A stretch of 64,000 nt of DNA from Comamonas endophytica. Its GTDB lineage: Bacteria; Pseudomonadota; Gammaproteobacteria; Burkholderiales; Burkholderiaceae_C. Below, one piece after another: positions 33,604 to 42,413 of the stretch. The translations under genes were made by a program, and so were the position numbers. The stretch spans positions 2,524,001 through 2,588,000 of the forward strand of contig NZ_CP106881.1 in NCBI RefSeq assembly GCF_023634805.2, in the 5' to 3' direction. The first letter of the stretch is position 1. Each line of letters begins with the position of its first letter. The notes beneath the pieces are model-generated. The model was not told the origin of the DNA, did not search any database, and saw only the letters and a list, made by a program, of their open reading frames with translations.

Positions 33604-33991
33604 GCAACGCGCTCTTGTGATCCGCGCTGACCTGGATGCAATAGTCCACCAGCGCGTCGATCTCATTGGATTTGTCGAAGACTGCGTCGACCCCGAGCTG
33701 CGCACAGCGCGTGCGCACGTCGGGCGTGGCGTAGTTGCTCAGCACCACGATCTTCTGGTGCGGCAGCCGCTTGCCACAGGCGGCGAGTACCCCCAGCCCA
33801 CTGCCCTGGCGCAGGAACAGGTCCAGAATTGCGAGATCCCATTGCTCGGCATTGCGCGTCAGCCAGTCAGTGCCATCGGACTCCGTTTCGGCGATCCCCA
33901 CTGATTCGATTTCGGCCAGCTCTTCCAAAGTCGCAATCAGGTTTTCTCGAATGGTGGCATTGTCTTCAACAATATACGTACGCAATTTCAC
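33581..33991 (-). CDS. Stand-alone receiver-domain response regulator
   Basis: A 136-residue protein consisting only of a CheY-like receiver: acidic pair E9/D10, phospho-acceptor D57 (LAILDLFLRQG), the Ser of VVLSNYATPD, and the Lys in VFDKSNE. It has no output domain, so it may relay phosphate, act by protein contact or compete with the neighbouring regulator. Its gene converges on that regulator with a 23-base overlap of coding ends, so the two transcripts are antisense to each other there. Confidence 0.9.
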   Translation of the reverse strand: MKLRTYIVEDNATIRENLIATLEELAEIESVGIAETESDGTDWLTRNAEQWDLAILDLFLRQGSGLGVLAACGKRLPHQKIVVLSNYATPDVRTRCAQLGVDAVFDKSNEIDALVDYCIQVSADHKSALLNRSNGS

Positions 33992-34119
33992 GGTGTTGTC
34001 CAGGTTATGGGCGGCGGCCGAAGTTCAGGTAGCCACTGCGGCGTGGCAGCCCACACAGTGTTTGGACGTCCATCGGATCATTTTGCCAGCGACTGAGGGC
34101 TGCCAAAGTAGGTTGATTC

Positions 34120-34872
34120 CTACAAATGGTTACTACACACGGAACAATCCGTTATTTTTTGCGTCTTCATGGCCGACCAGTCAAGCCTGCGACTGTCGAA
34201 CATCACCAATCGGCCTGTGGCGGGCTGGCCACAGCCAGCGATCAATTTCAGTGCTTCGCCCGCCTGCAGGCTGCCCATGGTGCCGACCAGCGGCGCAAAT
34301 ACGCCCATGGTGGCGCACTGTTCCTCCTCGAAGCTGGCTTCGGGCGGAAACACGCAGGCATAGCAGGGCGACCCGGCGTCGCGCGGGTCTATGACCATCA
34401 GTTGCCCGTCAAAGCGCAGTGCCGCGGCGGCGACGAGCGGTATGCGGTGGCGCACGCAGGCAGCATTGACGAGGTGGCGGGTGCGGTAGTTGTCGCTGCA
34501 ATCGAGCACGATGGAGGCGGCGGGCAGCAGGGCGTCCAGCAGGGCTGCGTCGGCGCGCTGGCGCAACGCCGTGACCTGCACGCCGGGATTGATGGCATGC
34601 ACCGCGGCGCGGATCGATTCGGCCTTGGAGTGCCCCACACGCTCGCTGGTATGGGCAATCTGCCGTTGCAGGTTGGTGAGGTCCACGCTGTCGTCATCGA
34701 CCACCGTGATGCGGCCCACGCCGGCTGCGCCCAGGTACAGTGCCGCGGGCGAGCCCAGGCCCCCGGCGCCGATGATCACCGCGTGGGCGGCAAGAATGCG
34801 TTCCTGGCCCTCGATGCCGATGTCATCGAGCAGGATATGCCGTGAATAGCGCAGAAGCTGGTCGTCGGTCAT
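34120..34872 (-). CDS. moeB: MoeB/ThiF/HesA family adenylyltransferase
   Basis: A 250-residue E1-like enzyme that adenylates the C-terminal Gly of a sulfur-carrier protein (MoaD for molybdopterin or ThiS for thiamine). It shows LLRYSRHILLDDIG at the start, the nucleotide loop VIIGAGGLGSPAALYLGAAGVG, the Arg-finger region DLTNLQRQIAH, and two zinc CxxC pairs, CYAC and a C-terminal CSVC. I assign moeB by overall likeness, but ThiF or HesA cannot be excluded without neighbours. A 128-bp gap to the response regulator holds nothing I can name. Confidence 0.85.
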   Translation of the reverse strand: MTDDQLLRYSRHILLDDIGIEGQERILAAHAVIIGAGGLGSPAALYLGAAGVGRITVVDDDSVDLTNLQRQIAHTSERVGHSKAESIRAAVHAINPGVQVTALRQRADAALLDALLPAASIVLDCSDNYRTRHLVNAACVRHRIPLVAAAALRFDGQLMVIDPRDAGSPCYACVFPPEASFEEEQCATMGVFAPLVGTMGSLQAGEALKLIAGCGQPATGRLVMFDSRRLDWSAMKTQKITDCSVCSNHL

Positions 34873-34899
34873 TGCGTCAGGAGTGTGGGGTCAATGAAA

Positions 34900-34923
34900 A
34901 AGGCCGGGCGGTGGCCCGGCCTT
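34900..34923 (-). terminator. Rho-independent terminator of ctpA
   Basis: A perfect 10-bp stem (AAGGCCGGGC with its complement) and a 4-nt loop, followed on the minus strand by a T-run, 18 bp after the ctpA stop and before moeB. It separates the two same-strand genes. Confidence 0.92.
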
Positions 34924-34941
34924 CTGCCTTGGAGAGGAAGC

Positions 34942-36381
34942 TCAATCTTCCTTCTTTTCCGGGGGGCGCTCGGTCAGCGTCTTGCTGACCTGCACCGTCT
35001 CGCCCTTAAGCTGGCGCAGGGCCTGCTGCAGGCGGAAGTCCTCCGCCGAGCCGTATTCGGGCATCTTGCGGTCCGCGGCAGGCTTCTTGGCTTCGAGCTC
35101 CAGGCGCTTGCGCGCTTCCTCGCGGGCCTTCTCGCGCGCTGCCTCGGCGGCCTTCTCGTCGTCCTGGCCGCTGCCCAGATGCTTGTCGAGGTCGGCTTCG
35201 CGCATGCGCAGCGCGGCAAACAGGTCGCCTTCGGCGGTTTCGTCCACCATGACATCGGGCACGATGCCCTTGGCCTGGATGGACTTGCCGGTGGGCGTGT
35301 AGTAGCGCGCCGTGGTCAGCTTGATGCCGGTGTCGGGGCCCAGGGGGCGCACGGTCTGCACCGAGCCCTTGCCGAAGGTCTGGCTGCCCAGCACCTTGGC
35401 GCGCTTGTGGTCCTGCAGCGCACCGGCCACGATCTCGCTGGCCGAGGCCGAGCCCTCGTTGACCAGCACCACCAGCGGCACCTTCTTGAGGGCGGCCGGC
35501 AGGCGCTGCAGCGGATCACCCTGGCCGCGACGCAGGTAATCCTGCGGCACCGCTTTGTAGGTGGCCTTGCTTTCCTCGAGCTGGCCGTTGGTCGAGACCA
35601 CGGTCACGCCTTCAGGCAGGAAGGCGGCCGAAATCGCCACGGCGGCATCGAGCAGGCCGCCCGGATCGTTGCGCAGGTCCAGCACCAGGCCCTTGAGTGC
35701 CGGCTCCTTGGCGTAGATCTCCTCGACCTTGCGCACGAAATCGTCCACCGTGCGTTCCTGGAACTGGCTCAGGCGGATCCAGGCGTAACCGGGCTCGATG
35801 ACCTTGCCCTTGACGGACTGGGTCTTGATCTCCTCGCGCGTGATCGTGACCGGGAAGCTGCGACTCTCGTCCTTGCGCAGGATGGTCAGCAGCACCTTGG
35901 TGTTGGGCTCGCCGCGCATGCGCTTGACTGCATCGTTGAGCGACAGGCCCTTGACGGCCGTGTCGTCGATCTTGGTGATCAGGTCGTTGGTCTTGAGGCC
36001 GGCGCGGAACGCGGGCGAGCCTTCGATGGGCGAAACCACCTTGATCAGGCCGTCTTCCTGCGTGATCTCGATACCAACGCCGACGAAGCGGCCGGAAGTG
36101 CCTTCCTTGAATTCCTTGAAGGATTTCTTGTCGAAATACTGGGAATGCGGGTCGAGGCTGGCCACCATGCCGGAAATGGCGTCGGTGATGAGCTTCTTGT
36201 CGTCCACCGCCTCGACGTAGTCGGTCTTGATCAGACCGAACACCGCCGACAGCTGCTGTATTTCTTCCAACGGCAGGGGGGACATGGCGCCACGGGCCAT
36301 GGTCTGCAGGGACACCGTTGTCAAGGCACCGGCAAGGACGCCAGCGGAGACCCATCCAGCAATTTTCAGTTTTTGGCCCAT
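34942..36381 (-). CDS. S41 family carboxy-terminal processing peptidase (CtpA)
   Basis: A 479-residue periplasmic serine protease. It has an N-terminal signal/anchor (about 8-27), a helical segment, a PDZ domain (about 90-165, FVGVGIEITQEDGLIKVVSP) and the S41 core with catalytic Ser in NEGSASASEIVAGAL and Lys in FGKGSVQTV. A charged C-terminal tail follows (REKAREEARKRLELEAKK, about 405-422). It trims C-termini of envelope proteins. The gene is followed by a strong terminator and preceded by gpmA with 145 bp between. Confidence 0.95.
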   Translation of the reverse strand: MGQKLKIAGWVSAGVLAGALTTVSLQTMARGAMSPLPLEEIQQLSAVFGLIKTDYVEAVDDKKLITDAISGMVASLDPHSQYFDKKSFKEFKEGTSGRFVGVGIEITQEDGLIKVVSPIEGSPAFRAGLKTNDLITKIDDTAVKGLSLNDAVKRMRGEPNTKVLLTILRKDESRSFPVTITREEIKTQSVKGKVIEPGYAWIRLSQFQERTVDDFVRKVEEIYAKEPALKGLVLDLRNDPGGLLDAAVAISAAFLPEGVTVVSTNGQLEESKATYKAVPQDYLRRGQGDPLQRLPAALKKVPLVVLVNEGSASASEIVAGALQDHKRAKVLGSQTFGKGSVQTVRPLGPDTGIKLTTARYYTPTGKSIQAKGIVPDVMVDETAEGDLFAALRMREADLDKHLGSGQDDEKAAEAAREKAREEARKRLELEAKKPAADRKMPEYGSAEDFRLQQALRQLKGETVQVSKTLTERPPEKKED

Positions 36382-36526
36382 AAAAAACCTTTACCGCTTC
36401 AATAAACCCCGCAGGTCCCGGCTCCGGGCGGTTGGCCGGAGCAGCCTCAAGGCACCGGCGCATGGCGCGACCGGTGTCCTATTGTGCCGTCTTGTGAATT
36501 GCCGTGCCGGACGTACGCCGTCTGGC

Positions 36527-37270
36527 TCAGGCTTTGCCCTGCGCCGCGACGGCGGCCGCGGCCTTGGCGGCGGCTTCGGCGTCGCCCAGATAGTACTTGC
36601 GCACCGGCTTGAGCTCCGCGTCGAGCTCATAGACCAGCGGGATGCCATTGGGCACGTTCACGCCGACGATCTCGTCATCCGAGATGTTGTCCAGATACTT
36701 GATCAGCGCGCGGATCGAGTTGCCATGCGCCGCGACCACGACGCGCTTGCCGGCAAGGATCGCAGGGGCCATCGATTCGTTCCAGAATGGAATCACCCGG
36801 GCGACCGTGTCCTTGAGGCACTCGGTCAGCGGGATCTGCTCGGGCTGCAGCTTGGCGTAGCGCAGGTCGCCGCGCTCGCTGCGCGCGTCGCTGGCTTCGA
36901 GCGCCGGCGGGGGGATGTCGTAGCTGCGGCGCCATTGCAGCACCTGCGCGTCGCCATACTGCTTGGCCATGTCGGCCTTGTTGAGGCCCTGCAGGCCGCC
37001 ATAATGGCGTTCGTTCAGGCGCCAGCTGTGCACCACGGGCAGCCAGGTACGGTCCATCTCGTCGAGCGTGTGCCAGAGGGTGCGCGTGGCGCGCTTGAGC
37101 ACGCTGGTGTAGGCGACGTCGAAGTCATAGCCTTCGGCCTTGAGCAGGCGCCCGGCGTTCTTCGCCTGTTCCACGCCGGTGGGGGTCAGATCCACATCGG
37201 TCCAGCCGGTGAAGCGGTTTTCAAGGTTCCAGGTGGATTCACCGTGGCGTATCAGAACAAGCTTGAACAT
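36527..37270 (-). CDS. gpmA: 2,3-bisphosphoglycerate-dependent phosphoglycerate mutase
   Basis: A 247-residue glycolytic enzyme interconverting 3- and 2-phosphoglycerate. It shows the phospho-His motif [18 protein letters not shown], the [17 protein letters not shown] loop, and the second His in [16 protein letters not shown]. The C-terminal tail is Ala-rich ([18 protein letters not shown]). The ATG at 37270 matches the family N-terminus. The divergent rhodanese gene starts 90 bp away. Confidence 0.97.
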   Translation of the reverse strand: MFKLVLIRHGESTWNLENRFTGWTDVDLTPTGVEQAKNAGRLLKAEGYDFDVAYTSVLKRATRTLWHTLDEMDRTWLPVVHSWRLNERHYGGLQGLNKADMAKQYGDAQVLQWRRSYDIPPPALEASDARSERGDLRYAKLQPEQIPLTECLKDTVARVIPFWNESMAPAILAGKRVVVAAHGNSIRALIKYLDNISDDEIVGVNVPNGIPLVYELDAELKPVRKYYLGDAEAAAKAAAAVAAQGKA

Positions 37271-37360
37271 GGAGTCCCTTAAGGCTGAAAAAGCAGGAGA
37301 TGACCGGAGGTCAAAGTCTGCCATTCTAAAATTGACCGGTTTGCCAACCCAAGGAATGAC

Positions 37361-37765
37361 GTGAATTTCATCATCGACAACTGGTATTTAATTTTGCTGG
37401 CGCTGGTTTCCGCCGCCATGCTGCTCATGCCCCTGGCCAAGGGCGGCGCCGGCGGCTTGACGGCCACCAACGCGGTGCAGCTGATCAACCGCGAGAAGGC
37501 AGTCGTGATCGATGTGCGCGAGGCCGGGGAATTCGCCGCGGGCCACGTGAACAACGCGCGCAACATCCCGCTGGCCGAGCTGCAGGAGCGGCTGCCGGGC
37601 GTCGTCAAGAACAAGGCGCTGCCGGTGATCCTGGTCTGCGCCACGGGCCCGCGCGCGATGCGCGCCGAGGGCATCGCCAGGAAGCTCGGTTATCCTCGTG
37701 CCCAGGCCTTGGCCGGCGGCATGAAGGCCTGGCGCGAAGCCAATCTGCCGGTTGCAAAAGCTTGA
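37361..37765 (+). CDS. Membrane-anchored rhodanese-like sulfurtransferase
   Basis: A 134-residue protein with one N-terminal membrane helix (about 7-26) and a rhodanese domain: [23 protein letters not shown] and the active-site Cys loop [19 protein letters not shown]. It resembles YibN of E. coli, whose gene also precedes grxC and secB. A GTG start at 37361 follows AAGGA at good spacing; no ATG fits. It begins a rightward run: rhodanese, grxC, secB, gpsA, a conserved order in proteobacteria. Confidence 0.92.
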   Translation: MNFIIDNWYLILLALVSAAMLLMPLAKGGAGGLTATNAVQLINREKAVVIDVREAGEFAAGHVNNARNIPLAELQERLPGVVKNKALPVILVCATGPRAMRAEGIARKLGYPRAQALAGGMKAWREANLPVAKA

Positions 37766-37810
37766 TCCGCCCCCACCTGTGGGTTTTGTCCCTTTGAAGA
37801 AAGAAGACCA

Positions 37811-38068
37811 ATGCAAGCTGTAAAGATGTATACCACCGCCGTCTGCCCTTATTGCATCCGTGCGAAGCAGATCCTCAAATCCAAGGGCGTGGAGCAGATC
37901 GAGGAAGTCCGCATTGACCTGGACCCCGGCGCGCGCCAGCATATGATGCAGGTCACTGGCCGCCGCACGGTGCCGCAGATCTTCATTGGCGAAACCCATG
38001 TCGGCGGCTGCGACGACCTGATGGCGCTGGACGCCCAGGGCGGCCTGCAGCCCCTGCTGGCGTCCTGA
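37811..38068 (+). CDS. grxC: Glutaredoxin 3
   Basis: An 85-residue dithiol glutaredoxin with active site CPYC (residues 12-15 in TTAVCPYCIRAKQ), TVPQIFIGETHVGGCDDL (cis-Pro loop and GG motif) and normal length. It reduces disulfides with glutathione in the cytosol. It follows the rhodanese by 45 bp and precedes secB, with a putative terminator between. Confidence 0.97.
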   Translation: MQAVKMYTTAVCPYCIRAKQILKSKGVEQIEEVRIDLDPGARQHMMQVTGRRTVPQIFIGETHVGGCDDLMALDAQGGLQPLLAS

Positions 38069-38123
38069 ACGCCGGTATGCGTCGGCCGCGGCGCTGCCCG
38101 GCTGCATAATGCACGTCTCAAGT

Positions 38124-38160
38124 GCCCGCTGCGGGAGCATCTCCCGGGCGGGCTTTGTTT
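38124..38160 (+). terminator. Probable terminator after grxC
   Basis: Stem GGGAG/CTCCC extended by CCCGC/GCGGG with a small internal loop, then CTTTGTTTTG. It lies 55 bp after the grxC stop and ends 36 bp before secB, so it may partly uncouple the two. Confidence 0.6.
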
Positions 38161-38196
38161 TGAATCCGCTTCACTCCATCGAGAAAGACCGAAGCC

Positions 38197-38661
38197 ATGG
38201 CCGACCAAGAAAATCCCGTTTTCCAGATTCAGCGCGTTTACCTCAAGGATCTGTCGCTCGAGCAGCCCAATTCGCCAGCCATCCTGCTGGAGCAGGAGCA
38301 GCCCAGCGTGGACATCCAGCTCGGCGTTGAAGCCACTCCCGTGGTCGAAGGCGTGTACGAAGTGGCCGTCACGGCCACCGTGCAGACCAAGATCCAGGAC
38401 AAGACGGTGTTTCTGGTCGAAGCCAAGCAGGCAGGCATCTTCGAGATCCGCAACATTCCCGAAGACCAGATGGGCGCCGTGATCGGCATCGCCTGCCCGC
38501 AGATCATCTATCCCTACCTGCGCGGCAACGTGGCCGACGTGGTGACCCGCGCCGGCTTCCCGCCCGTGCACCTCGCGGAAATCAACTTCCAGGCCATGTA
38601 CGAGCAGCAGCAGGCCCAGGCCGCGGCCCAGGGCGGCGACGCGAACCCCGCTTTGCAATGA
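38197..38661 (+). CDS. secB: Protein-export chaperone SecB
   Basis: A 154-residue tetrameric cytosolic chaperone that keeps precursors unfolded and passes them to SecA. It shows [19 protein letters not shown], the [15 protein letters not shown] strands, [11 protein letters not shown], and the [27 protein letters not shown] core. The C-terminus is Gln/Ala-rich ([19 protein letters not shown]). Standard position before gpsA, 61 bp apart. Confidence 0.97.
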   Translation: MADQENPVFQIQRVYLKDLSLEQPNSPAILLEQEQPSVDIQLGVEATPVVEGVYEVAVTATVQTKIQDKTVFLVEAKQAGIFEIRNIPEDQMGAVIGIACPQIIYPYLRGNVADVVTRAGFPPVHLAEINFQAMYEQQQAQAAAQGGDANPALQ

Positions 38662-38722
38662 GCGTCTGCGCCGGGCGTCGCGCGCGGGGCGCCCGGCGCC
38701 CGCGCCAACGCGGATTGCCGCC

Positions 38723-39724
38723 ATGAATATTCTCGTCATCGGCGCCGGTGCCTGGGGCACGGCGCTGGCCATGAGCGCGGCCGCGCATCCCGCGGGCCAT
38801 GCGGTGCAGCTCTGGGCGCGCGATGCGCAGCAGGCCCAGGCGCTGCGCACGGCGCGTGAAAACACGCGCTACCTGGCCGGAATCTCCTTCCCGCCCCGGC
38901 TGGCGGTCATCGATGGCGACCTCACGTGCCATACGGCCGCAGCCGATCTGATCATCATTGCCACGCCGATGGCGGCGCTGCGCGAATGGCTGCAGCGCCT
39001 GGCCGATTGCCCGGTGCCCGTGGCCTGGCTCAGCAAGGGCTTCGAGGCCGCGTCCGCGCAATCGGAGGGCGGCTTGATGGCGCACGAGATCTGCGCGGCC
39101 GTGGCGCCGCGGCTGCGCGCCGGCGTGTTCAGCGGGCCGAGCTTCGCGCTCGAGGTGGCGCGCCAGCAGCCGACGGCGCTGGTCGCGGCCAGCACCCATC
39201 CGCAGGTCTGCGAGGCGCTGGTGGCCGCCTTCCACAGCGGCCATGTGCGCGTCTATGCCAGCACCGACATCGTCGGTGTGGAAGTCGGCGGCGCGGTGAA
39301 GAATGTGCTGGCCATTGCCACGGGCCTGTGCGACGGGCTGCAGCTCGGTCTCAACGCGCGCGCGGCGCTGATCACGCGCGGGCTGGCCGAGATGACGCGG
39401 CTGGGCCTGGCGCTGGGCGCGACCGAGAAGACCTTCATGGGATTGTCCGGCCTGGGCGACCTGGTGCTCACGGCCACCGGCGACCTGTCACGCAACCGCA
39501 AGGTGGGGCTGCTGCTGGCCGAGGGCAAGACCCTGGACCAGGCGGTGCAGTCGCTCGGACATGTGGCCGAAGGCGTCTACAGCGCGCGCACCGTGTGGCA
39601 GCGCGCGCAGCAGTTGGGCGTGGAGATGCCGATCACGGAGACCGTGCTGGCGCTGCTGGACGGGCGGCTGCATGCGGGCGAGGCGGTGCGGTCGCTGATG
39701 GAGCGGGGGCCGCGGGAGGAGTAG
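38723..39724 (+). CDS. gpsA: NAD(P)-dependent glycerol-3-phosphate dehydrogenase
   Basis: A 333-residue enzyme making sn-glycerol-3-phosphate for phospholipid synthesis. It has the Rossmann loop [31 protein letters not shown], the catalytic Lys region [17 protein letters not shown], and [22 protein letters not shown]. The length is normal. It closes the secB run and is followed by a 334-bp gap containing a repeat array. Confidence 0.97.
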   Translation: MNILVIGAGAWGTALAMSAAAHPAGHAVQLWARDAQQAQALRTARENTRYLAGISFPPRLAVIDGDLTCHTAAADLIIIATPMAALREWLQRLADCPVPVAWLSKGFEAASAQSEGGLMAHEICAAVAPRLRAGVFSGPSFALEVARQQPTALVAASTHPQVCEALVAAFHSGHVRVYASTDIVGVEVGGAVKNVLAIATGLCDGLQLGLNARAALITRGLAEMTRLGLALGATEKTFMGLSGLGDLVLTATGDLSRNRKVGLLLAEGKTLDQAVQSLGHVAEGVYSARTVWQRAQQLGVEMPITETVLALLDGRLHAGEAVRSLMERGPREE

Positions 39725-39770
39725 GCCCCGAGGCTTTGGGGAGGGCATGCTTTTTCTCTTGGGCAGGCCC

Positions 39771-40016
39771 TTCATGGTTCGACAAGCTCACCACGAACGG
39801 TAAGGAAGAGTTCACCAAAGCTCACCACGAACGGTAAGGAAGAGTTCACCAAAGCTCACCACGAACGGTAAGGAAGAGTTCACCAAAGCTCACCACGAAC
39901 GCTAAGGAAAAGTTCACCAAAGCTCATCACGAGCGGTTTAAGGCAAGCCCATCACGGGCGGACAGGCATGGCGCAAATTCGAACCGTTCGTCCTGAGCCT
40001 GTCGAAGGATGGACGG
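39771..40016. repeat. Dispersed repeat element, copy 3, with outer arms around a tandem array
   Basis: The left arm TTCATGGTTCGACAAGCTCA (39771-39790) and the right arm CCGTTCGTCCTGAGCCTGTC (39984-40003, continuing to GGACGG at 40016) are complementary forms of the repeat seen at 8951, 18271 and 50185. Between them sits a 34-bp tandem array. It fills most of the gene-free stretch 39725-40058 between convergent gpsA and lysA; nothing else is seen there. Confidence 0.85.
39785..39944. repeat. 34-bp tandem repeat array, four copies and a decayed fifth
   Basis: Units begin AGCTCACCACGAACGG and end AGAGTTCACCAA, at 39785, 39819, 39853 and 39887, with a degenerate fifth from 39921. The first three are identical by eye; the fourth differs by two bases. 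The unit contains the arm of the dispersed repeat, so the array arose by expansion of that element, probably by replication slippage. Confidence 0.92.
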
Positions 40017-40058
40017 CCTGCTCTCGAAAGCGAGAGCAGCGATCCCTCTCGGCAACCC

Positions 40059-41303
40059 TTACAACCCCATCTCCAGCGCCAGCAACTCCTCCACCGTCTG
40101 CCGACGTCGGATCAACTGCACGCGTTCCCCATCGACCAGCACCTCGGCCGCCAGTGGGCGGGTGTTGTAATTGCTCGACATCGAGGCGCCATAGGCTCCC
40201 GTGTCGTGGATCACCAGCAGGTCGCCGACGCTGGCGCCGGCCAGAGAACGCGGCAGCACCACGCCGCCGTCGCCCTGGGTGAACACGTCGCCCGATTCGC
40301 ACAGCGGGCCGGCAACCACGCTGTCGCGCGCGGGCAGGCTGGCGCCGTCGCGGCGCTCGATGTGCATGGCGTGGAAGCTGCCGTACATCGAGGGGCGCAT
40401 CAGTTCGTTGAAGCCGGTGTCGACCAGCACGAAGTGGTTGCTGCCGGCGTTCTTGGTGGCGCGCACCGTGCCCAGCAGCACGCCCGATTCCGCCACCAGG
40501 AAGCGGCCCGGCTCGATTTCCAGGCCCAGCGCGTGGCCGACGATGGCCTCGGCCTGCTTGCGCGCCGCGTCCCACAGGCCATGGTAGTGGGCGGTATCGA
40601 TGACCGGATCGCCTTCGCGGTAGGGAATCGACAGGCCGCCGCCGGCCGAGATCGCCTGCAGGTCGTGGCCCGCATCCTTGGTCGTGCGCACCAGTTGCAC
40701 CATGGCGCCGCAGACTTCGGACAGGTGGCCGTAGTCCACGCCCGAGCCGATGTGCATGTGCAGGCCGGCCAGATGCAGGCCGCCGCTGCGGATCGCATCC
40801 AGCGCGGGCAGCAGGTCGGTGTGCCAGATGCCATGCTTGCTGTGCTCGCCGCCGGTATTGGTCTTGTTGCTGTGGCCGTGGCCGAAGCCGGGGTTGATGC
40901 GCAGCCACACGGCATGGCCCGGCGAGGCCGCGGCCAGCTGGTGCAGCATGTCGATGGAGCCGGCGTTCACCGGCACGCGGTGCTCGACCACGGTGGCCAG
41001 CGTGGCTTCGTCCATCACGTCGGCGGTGAAGACGATCTCGGAATGCGTGCCGCCAGTGCTGAAGCCCGCGGCCAGCGCGCGCTCGATCTCGCCGCGCGAG
41101 ACCGCGTCGACCTTCACGCCCTGTTCGCGCATCAGCTTCAGGATGTGGATGTTGGAGCAGGCCTTCTGCGCGAAGCGGATGGTGTCGAAGCGCGACAGCT
41201 GGGCAATGCGCGCGCGGATGGTGGCGGCGTCATAGATCCACAGCGGGGTGCCGTATTGGTCGGCCAGGGCCCACAGCTGGGCGGAAGTGAAGGGGCAGGT
41301 CAT
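40059..41303 (-). CDS. lysA: Diaminopimelate decarboxylase
   Basis: A 414-residue PLP enzyme of fold type III making L-lysine from meso-diaminopimelate. It shows the PLP Lys in RFAQKACSNIHILK, the substrate-loop HGHSNKTNTGG, HMHIGSGVD, the PLP-phosphate glycine loop SAGGGLSIPY, and the partner Cys in GPLCESGDVF. This is the short form near 415 residues. It diverges from a LysR-type regulator, the classic lysA-lysR pair. Confidence 0.95.
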   Translation of the reverse strand: MTCPFTSAQLWALADQYGTPLWIYDAATIRARIAQLSRFDTIRFAQKACSNIHILKLMREQGVKVDAVSRGEIERALAAGFSTGGTHSEIVFTADVMDEATLATVVEHRVPVNAGSIDMLHQLAAASPGHAVWLRINPGFGHGHSNKTNTGGEHSKHGIWHTDLLPALDAIRSGGLHLAGLHMHIGSGVDYGHLSEVCGAMVQLVRTTKDAGHDLQAISAGGGLSIPYREGDPVIDTAHYHGLWDAARKQAEAIVGHALGLEIEPGRFLVAESGVLLGTVRATKNAGSNHFVLVDTGFNELMRPSMYGSFHAMHIERRDGASLPARDSVVAGPLCESGDVFTQGDGGVVLPRSLAGASVGDLLVIHDTGAYGASMSSNYNTRPLAAEVLVDGERVQLIRRRQTVEELLALEMGL

Positions 41304-41359
41304 GGTTTTGCAGGCCAGAGGCAAAAAAGGCGCGCAGGTACGCGCGCAATGGGCGCCAT

Positions 41360-41379
41360 CATGCGCGTGCCGGCGCATG
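41360..41379. promoter_or_regulatory. Candidate operator palindrome in the lysA-lysR gap
   Basis: A perfect inverted repeat CATGCGC-N6-GCGCATG, 57 bp upstream of the lysA start and 53 bp upstream of the regulator start, near the middle of the 128-bp divergent gap. This is where a LysR-type regulator would bind to activate lysA and repress itself. It does not fit T-N11-A strictly. Confidence 0.45.
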
Positions 41380-41431
41380 CAGTCCAATGCTTTGTTTTCG
41401 CCATGCCATTCATTTTGGATATGCTGAGAGC

Positions 41432-42352
41432 ATGAGCTCGCGCATCTCCCACCGCCATATCGAAGTCTTTCGCGCCGTGATGACCACGGGCAGCGCGACC
41501 GGCGCCGCCACGCTGCTGGCCAGCTCCCAGCCCACGGTGAGCCGCGAGCTGGCACGCCTGGAGCAGCTGCTGGGCTACCCGCTGTTCGTGCGCAGCCAGG
41601 GCCGGCTGCGACCCAATGCGCGCGCGCTGGCGCTGTGGGACGAGGTACAGCGCTCGTGGCAGGGACTGGAGCGCGTGGTCGACAGGGCGCTGGCGCTGGG
41701 CCGCGCCGAGGAGGCGCAGATCGGCGTGCTGTGCCTGCCGGCGCTGAGCCATGCGCTGCTGCCGGGCGCAGCGGCGCGCCTGCTGGCGCGCTATCCGCAG
41801 GCGCGGCTTGCCGTGACGCCGCAGGAGTCGCCGCTGCTCGAGGAGTGGATGGCGGCGCAGCGTTTCGACCTGGGGCTGAGCGAGCATGATGCCGCGCCCG
41901 CGGGCACGCAGGCGCTGCCCCTGCTGGCGCTGGACGAAGTCTGCGTGCTGCCCGCGGACCATCCACTGGCCGCGCGCACGCTGCTGCGCGCCGAGGACTT
42001 TGCCGGGCAGCCCTTCGTGAGCCTGTCGGCCGACGATCCTTACCGGCGCCAGATCGACGCGGTGTTCGCCCGGGCCGGCGTGGCGCGCCAGCTGCGCGTG
42101 CAGACGCACAACGCGGTGGCGGTCTGCGCGATGGTCGAGCAGGGGCTGGGGCTGGCCATCGTCAATCCGCTGACGGCGCTGGCCTGCGCCAGCGCGAAAC
42201 TGGCATGGCGGCCGCTGGCGTTTTCCATTCCCTTTCGCGTGCAGGCCTTGCTGCCGCTGCACCGGCCCGCGCTGCCCGAGGTGCAGCCGCTGCTGCAGGC
42301 GTTGCAGGAGGAAGCGGCGGCGCTGGCGCAGCGGCTCGCGCCGCGCACATGA
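41432..42352 (+). CDS. lysR: LysR-type transcriptional regulator, probable regulator of lysA
   Basis: A 306-residue LTTR with an N-terminal winged HTH (about 5-64; FRAVMTTGSATGAATLLASSQPTVSRELARLEQLLG) and a C-terminal effector-binding domain. It is divergent from lysA, the arrangement of E. coli LysR, which senses diaminopimelate, so I name it lysR on context. The ATG at 41432 fits the family N-terminus. nadC starts 61 bp downstream on the same strand. Confidence 0.85.
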   Translation: MSSRISHRHIEVFRAVMTTGSATGAATLLASSQPTVSRELARLEQLLGYPLFVRSQGRLRPNARALALWDEVQRSWQGLERVVDRALALGRAEEAQIGVLCLPALSHALLPGAAARLLARYPQARLAVTPQESPLLEEWMAAQRFDLGLSEHDAAPAGTQALPLLALDEVCVLPADHPLAARTLLRAEDFAGQPFVSLSADDPYRRQIDAVFARAGVARQLRVQTHNAVAVCAMVEQGLGLAIVNPLTALACASAKLAWRPLAFSIPFRVQALLPLHRPALPEVQPLLQALQEEAAALAQRLAPRT

Positions 42353-42413
42353 CCCGGCCGGCGCAGGAGGAATGCCTCGGCGCCGAGGACCGCTGCGTCT
42401 AGACTGCCTTTCC

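Noticed and set aside
33992..34119. A possible FNR-type site, TTGAT-N4-ACAA, near 34111
   Set aside because: Only one half matches the consensus and the placement fits no gene start.
39785..39944. Possible CRISPR array because of regularly spaced repeats
   Set aside because: Units abut directly with no unique spacers and no cas genes nearby; it is a plain tandem repeat.
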